Of a stretch of DNA of 6,662 bases, positions 5,602-6,662 are shown piece after piece. The stretch is taken from contig USKH01000064.1 in NCBI GenBank assembly GCA_900555125.1, positions 1 to 6,662 on the forward strand, in the 5' to 3' direction. This DNA comes from an uncultured Clostridium sp. (lineage in GTDB: Bacteria > Bacillota > Clostridia > Christensenellales > Pumilibacteraceae). Both the position numbers and the translations under genes were made by a program. The notes beneath the pieces are model-generated. The model was not told the DNA's origin. It made no database searches and saw only the letters and a program-made list of their open reading frames with translations. Positions within the stretch are counted from its first letter, which is position 1; each line of letters begins with the position of its first letter.

Positions 5602-5811
5602 ATGGAAATAATAATCGCAAAGCGGATTAAAGAATTGATGAAAGAAGAAAATCTGACTCAAGTTGCGCTTGCCGACAAAATCGGAGTCAAACAGAACACG
5701 ATAAGCGCATGGCTTTGCAGCAAAAAAGAGCCGAGTATACGCTCGCTGTGGCTGCTTGCAGACTATTTCGACGTTGAAATAGACTATCTCGTAGGACGAA
5801 AAAACGTGTAG
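5602..5811 (+). CDS. XRE-family HTH transcriptional regulator (single-domain)
   Basis: A 69-aa protein that is almost entirely one Cro/C1-type helix-turn-helix domain (about 5-60). IAKRIKELMKEENLTQ forms helix 1 and the turn, VALADKIGVKQNTISAWL covers helices 2 and 3 with the recognition helix (about KQNTISAWL), and PSIRSLWLLADYFDVEIDYLVGR is the typical helix 4-5 end. It has no sensor or dimerisation domain. I chose the ATG at 5602 because AAAAGGAG (5587-5594) is 7 nt upstream. The in-frame ATG at 5578 has no ribosome binding site and lies within promoter DNA. It is divergent from the 70-aa membrane protein gene with 99 nt between starts. The paired palindromes there suggest it represses that gene and itself. 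Such short regulators are common in phage, integrative-element and toxin-antitoxin contexts, but no other mobile-element genes are nearby. Confidence 0.93.
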   Translation: MEIIIAKRIKELMKEENLTQVALADKIGVKQNTISAWLCSKKEPSIRSLWLLADYFDVEIDYLVGRKNV

Positions 5812-5832
5812 ATTGATTTGCTACACGTTTTT
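5800..5832. terminator. Bidirectional intrinsic terminator
   Basis: AAAAACGTGTAG (5800-5811) pairs perfectly over 12 bp with CTACACGTTTTT (5821-5832), with a 9-nt loop. Reading rightward it has a run of T after the stem and ends the XRE gene, whose stop codon TAG (5809-5811) is inside the stem. Reading leftward, the A6 run at 5799-5804 becomes a T tract, so it can also stop transcripts of the 209-aa gene. Confidence 0.9.
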
Positions 5833-5928
5833 CTATTATATATAATTCATCACGTTATATGTTGCCGCACAAATAAAAATGCCTCAACATTTACTAAAAC
5901 TTCTTTTTCATTATTATTGCGGTTACGT

Positions 5929-6558
5929 TCAGAACGGAATATCGTTTTGCTCCGTTTCTTCTTGCTTTGGCTCTTCCTCGGTTTTCAGGGGCAGTTCTTC
6001 CTTTCTTTCGAGAGATCCGAAAAGATAGAAAGAATAAACCGAATAAATTACAACCAAAAGAACGTTCATTCCGCCTAAAGTGTTAGAGGCTCCGGTTGCG
6101 TCAAACAAAAGATCCAAAAGCAACGCTAAAACAAATACCAAGGAAAACAAATATGCAAGACGGAACAAAACCTGTTTATCGGAAAATTTCGAAATGATAT
6201 AGATCACTATAAAAGCCAATGAAGCCACCATGCTTAAAATCTTGATTGTCCAGGCAGTCGGTCCCATCACACCGGCAGTAATGACGGTCATAATCAGAAA
6301 GTACACGAACATAAATAACGCAAACAAGGTTATCGAAAGCAAACTGAAAATCTTTTGAGCTGTCGGCGAAATCTTGTTTCCCATCAGTATAATTAAAATG
6401 CCGATAACCAAATAATACGCAGATATGATTATCGCACTTATTCCGAGTCCGATCCCGGCACCGCCATAAGACAGAAAATTCAAGTAGTATATAAACAGAA
6501 GCGCACCAAAAACAATCAGAATATTAGGTTTCAAATAATCGGTTATTTTTTTCATCAT
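5929..6558 (-). CDS. Six-helix membrane protein with acidic SSB-like C-terminal tail
   Basis: A 209-aa protein with hydrophobic segments at about 12-30, 37-60, 70-95, 103-124, 130-152 and 163-182. The basic N-terminus (MMKKITDYLKP) and the even number of helices place both ends in the cytoplasm. After RKEE (185-188) comes an acidic, proline-containing tail ending QNDIPF (204-209). That closely resembles the C-terminal tip of SSB (DDDIPF), which docks DNA repair and replication proteins. No membrane family is recognised with certainty and no catalytic motif is visible. The start at 6558 is supported by AGGAG 5 nt upstream; the adjacent second ATG (6555) would be 8 nt away and is equally possible. 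It is a single-gene leftward unit, converging with the XRE gene and separated from it by a bidirectional terminator. Confidence 0.85.
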   Translation of the reverse strand: MMKKITDYLKPNILIVFGALLFIYYLNFLSYGGAGIGLGISAIIISAYYLVIGILIILMGNKISPTAQKIFSLLSITLFALFMFVYFLIMTVITAGVMGPTAWTIKILSMVASLAFIVIYIISKFSDKQVLFRLAYLFSLVFVLALLLDLLFDATGASNTLGGMNVLLVVIYSVYSFYLFGSLERKEELPLKTEEEPKQEETEQNDIPF

Positions 6559-6596
6559 AAATTCTCCTATTTTATATTTATGCTTTCGTATGTTAT

Positions 6597-6626
6597 CTTA
6601 TAACCTTAAAATAACACATAAAACAA
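6597..6626 (-). promoter_or_regulatory. Probable promoter of the six-helix membrane protein gene
   Basis: On the minus strand, a -10 TATAAG (6602-6597, 5 of 6) with a weak -35 TTGTTT (6626-6621, 3 of 6) at 18 bp. Initiation near 6590 gives a leader of about 30 nt. The weak -35 overlaps the first of three CAAGAAAA repeats. Confidence 0.4.
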
Positions 6627-6650
6627 GAAAATCAAGAAAAAACAAGAAAA
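6624..6650. repeat. Three phased CAAGAAAA direct repeats
   Basis: CAAGAAAA begins at 6624, 6633 and 6643, spaced 9 and 10 bp, about one helical turn each. They lie at and upstream of the -35 region of the six-helix membrane protein gene. Phased A tracts can bend DNA, and repeats on one helix face can be activator sites. Low sequence complexity in AT-rich DNA is the plain alternative. Confidence 0.5.
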
Positions 6651-6662
6651 TAAAATGAAAAG

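Noticed and set aside
6624..6650. Short CRISPR-like repeat
   Set aside because: Units are 8 bp with 1-2 bp between them and no spacers, so it is not a CRISPR array.

Overview
The window looks like chromosomal DNA of a Bacillota (Clostridia-type, probably anaerobic gut) bacterium. The grounds are purine-rich AGGAG ribosome binding sites 5-8 nt before nearly every start, strong SigA-type promoters (three TTGACA or near-TTGACA / 17 bp / TATAAT-type pairs), AT-rich intergenic DNA, and the protein families present. No rRNA, tRNA, transposase or CRISPR array was found.

Layout from left to right. Positions 1-26 hold only the first eight codons of a leftward gene with a signal-like N-terminus (MKKFITLM). 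It has a perfect consensus promoter at 111-139 and a structured leader. A leftward operon follows, transcribed from a consensus promoter at 3580-3608: tldD (2138-3532), a TldE/PmbA homologue (838-2124) and a two-helix membrane-anchored DUF2726 protein (221-811). TldD carries the HExxxH zinc site and the distal Cys, and the TldE partner lacks them, so the pair should form a peptide-degrading or peptide-maturing heteromeric metalloprotease. DUF2726 is a PD-(D/E)XK-like domain and an unusual third partner.

Divergent from the operon is a monocistronic rightward gene (3767-4864) for a 365-aa clan GH-A glycoside hydrolase-like TIM barrel. It has both candidate catalytic glutamates and no signal peptide. 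Its own promoter is at 3702-3730 and its intrinsic terminator at 4885-4927. The 360-nt gap after it contains a 65-bp palindromic REP/MITE-like element (5159-5223) and little else.

The right part holds a compact divergent regulatory unit: a 70-aa two-helix membrane protein (5290-5502, leftward) and a 69-aa XRE-type repressor (5602-5811, rightward). The shared 99-nt region between them has a perfect TTGACA-17-TATAAT promoter and two related 16-bp operator-like palindromes. The sequence suggests the repressor controls both itself and the membrane protein. A bidirectional terminator (5800-5832) separates it from a leftward 209-aa six-helix membrane protein (5929-6558). The cytoplasmic acidic tail of that protein ends in NDIPF, strikingly like the C-terminal tip of single-stranded DNA-binding protein (SSB).

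Most of the window is ordinary. The best candidates for something new are the SSB-like tail on a membrane protein, the XRE/two-operator/membrane-microprotein unit, the tldD-tldE-DUF2726 operon, and the leader of the leftmost gene.
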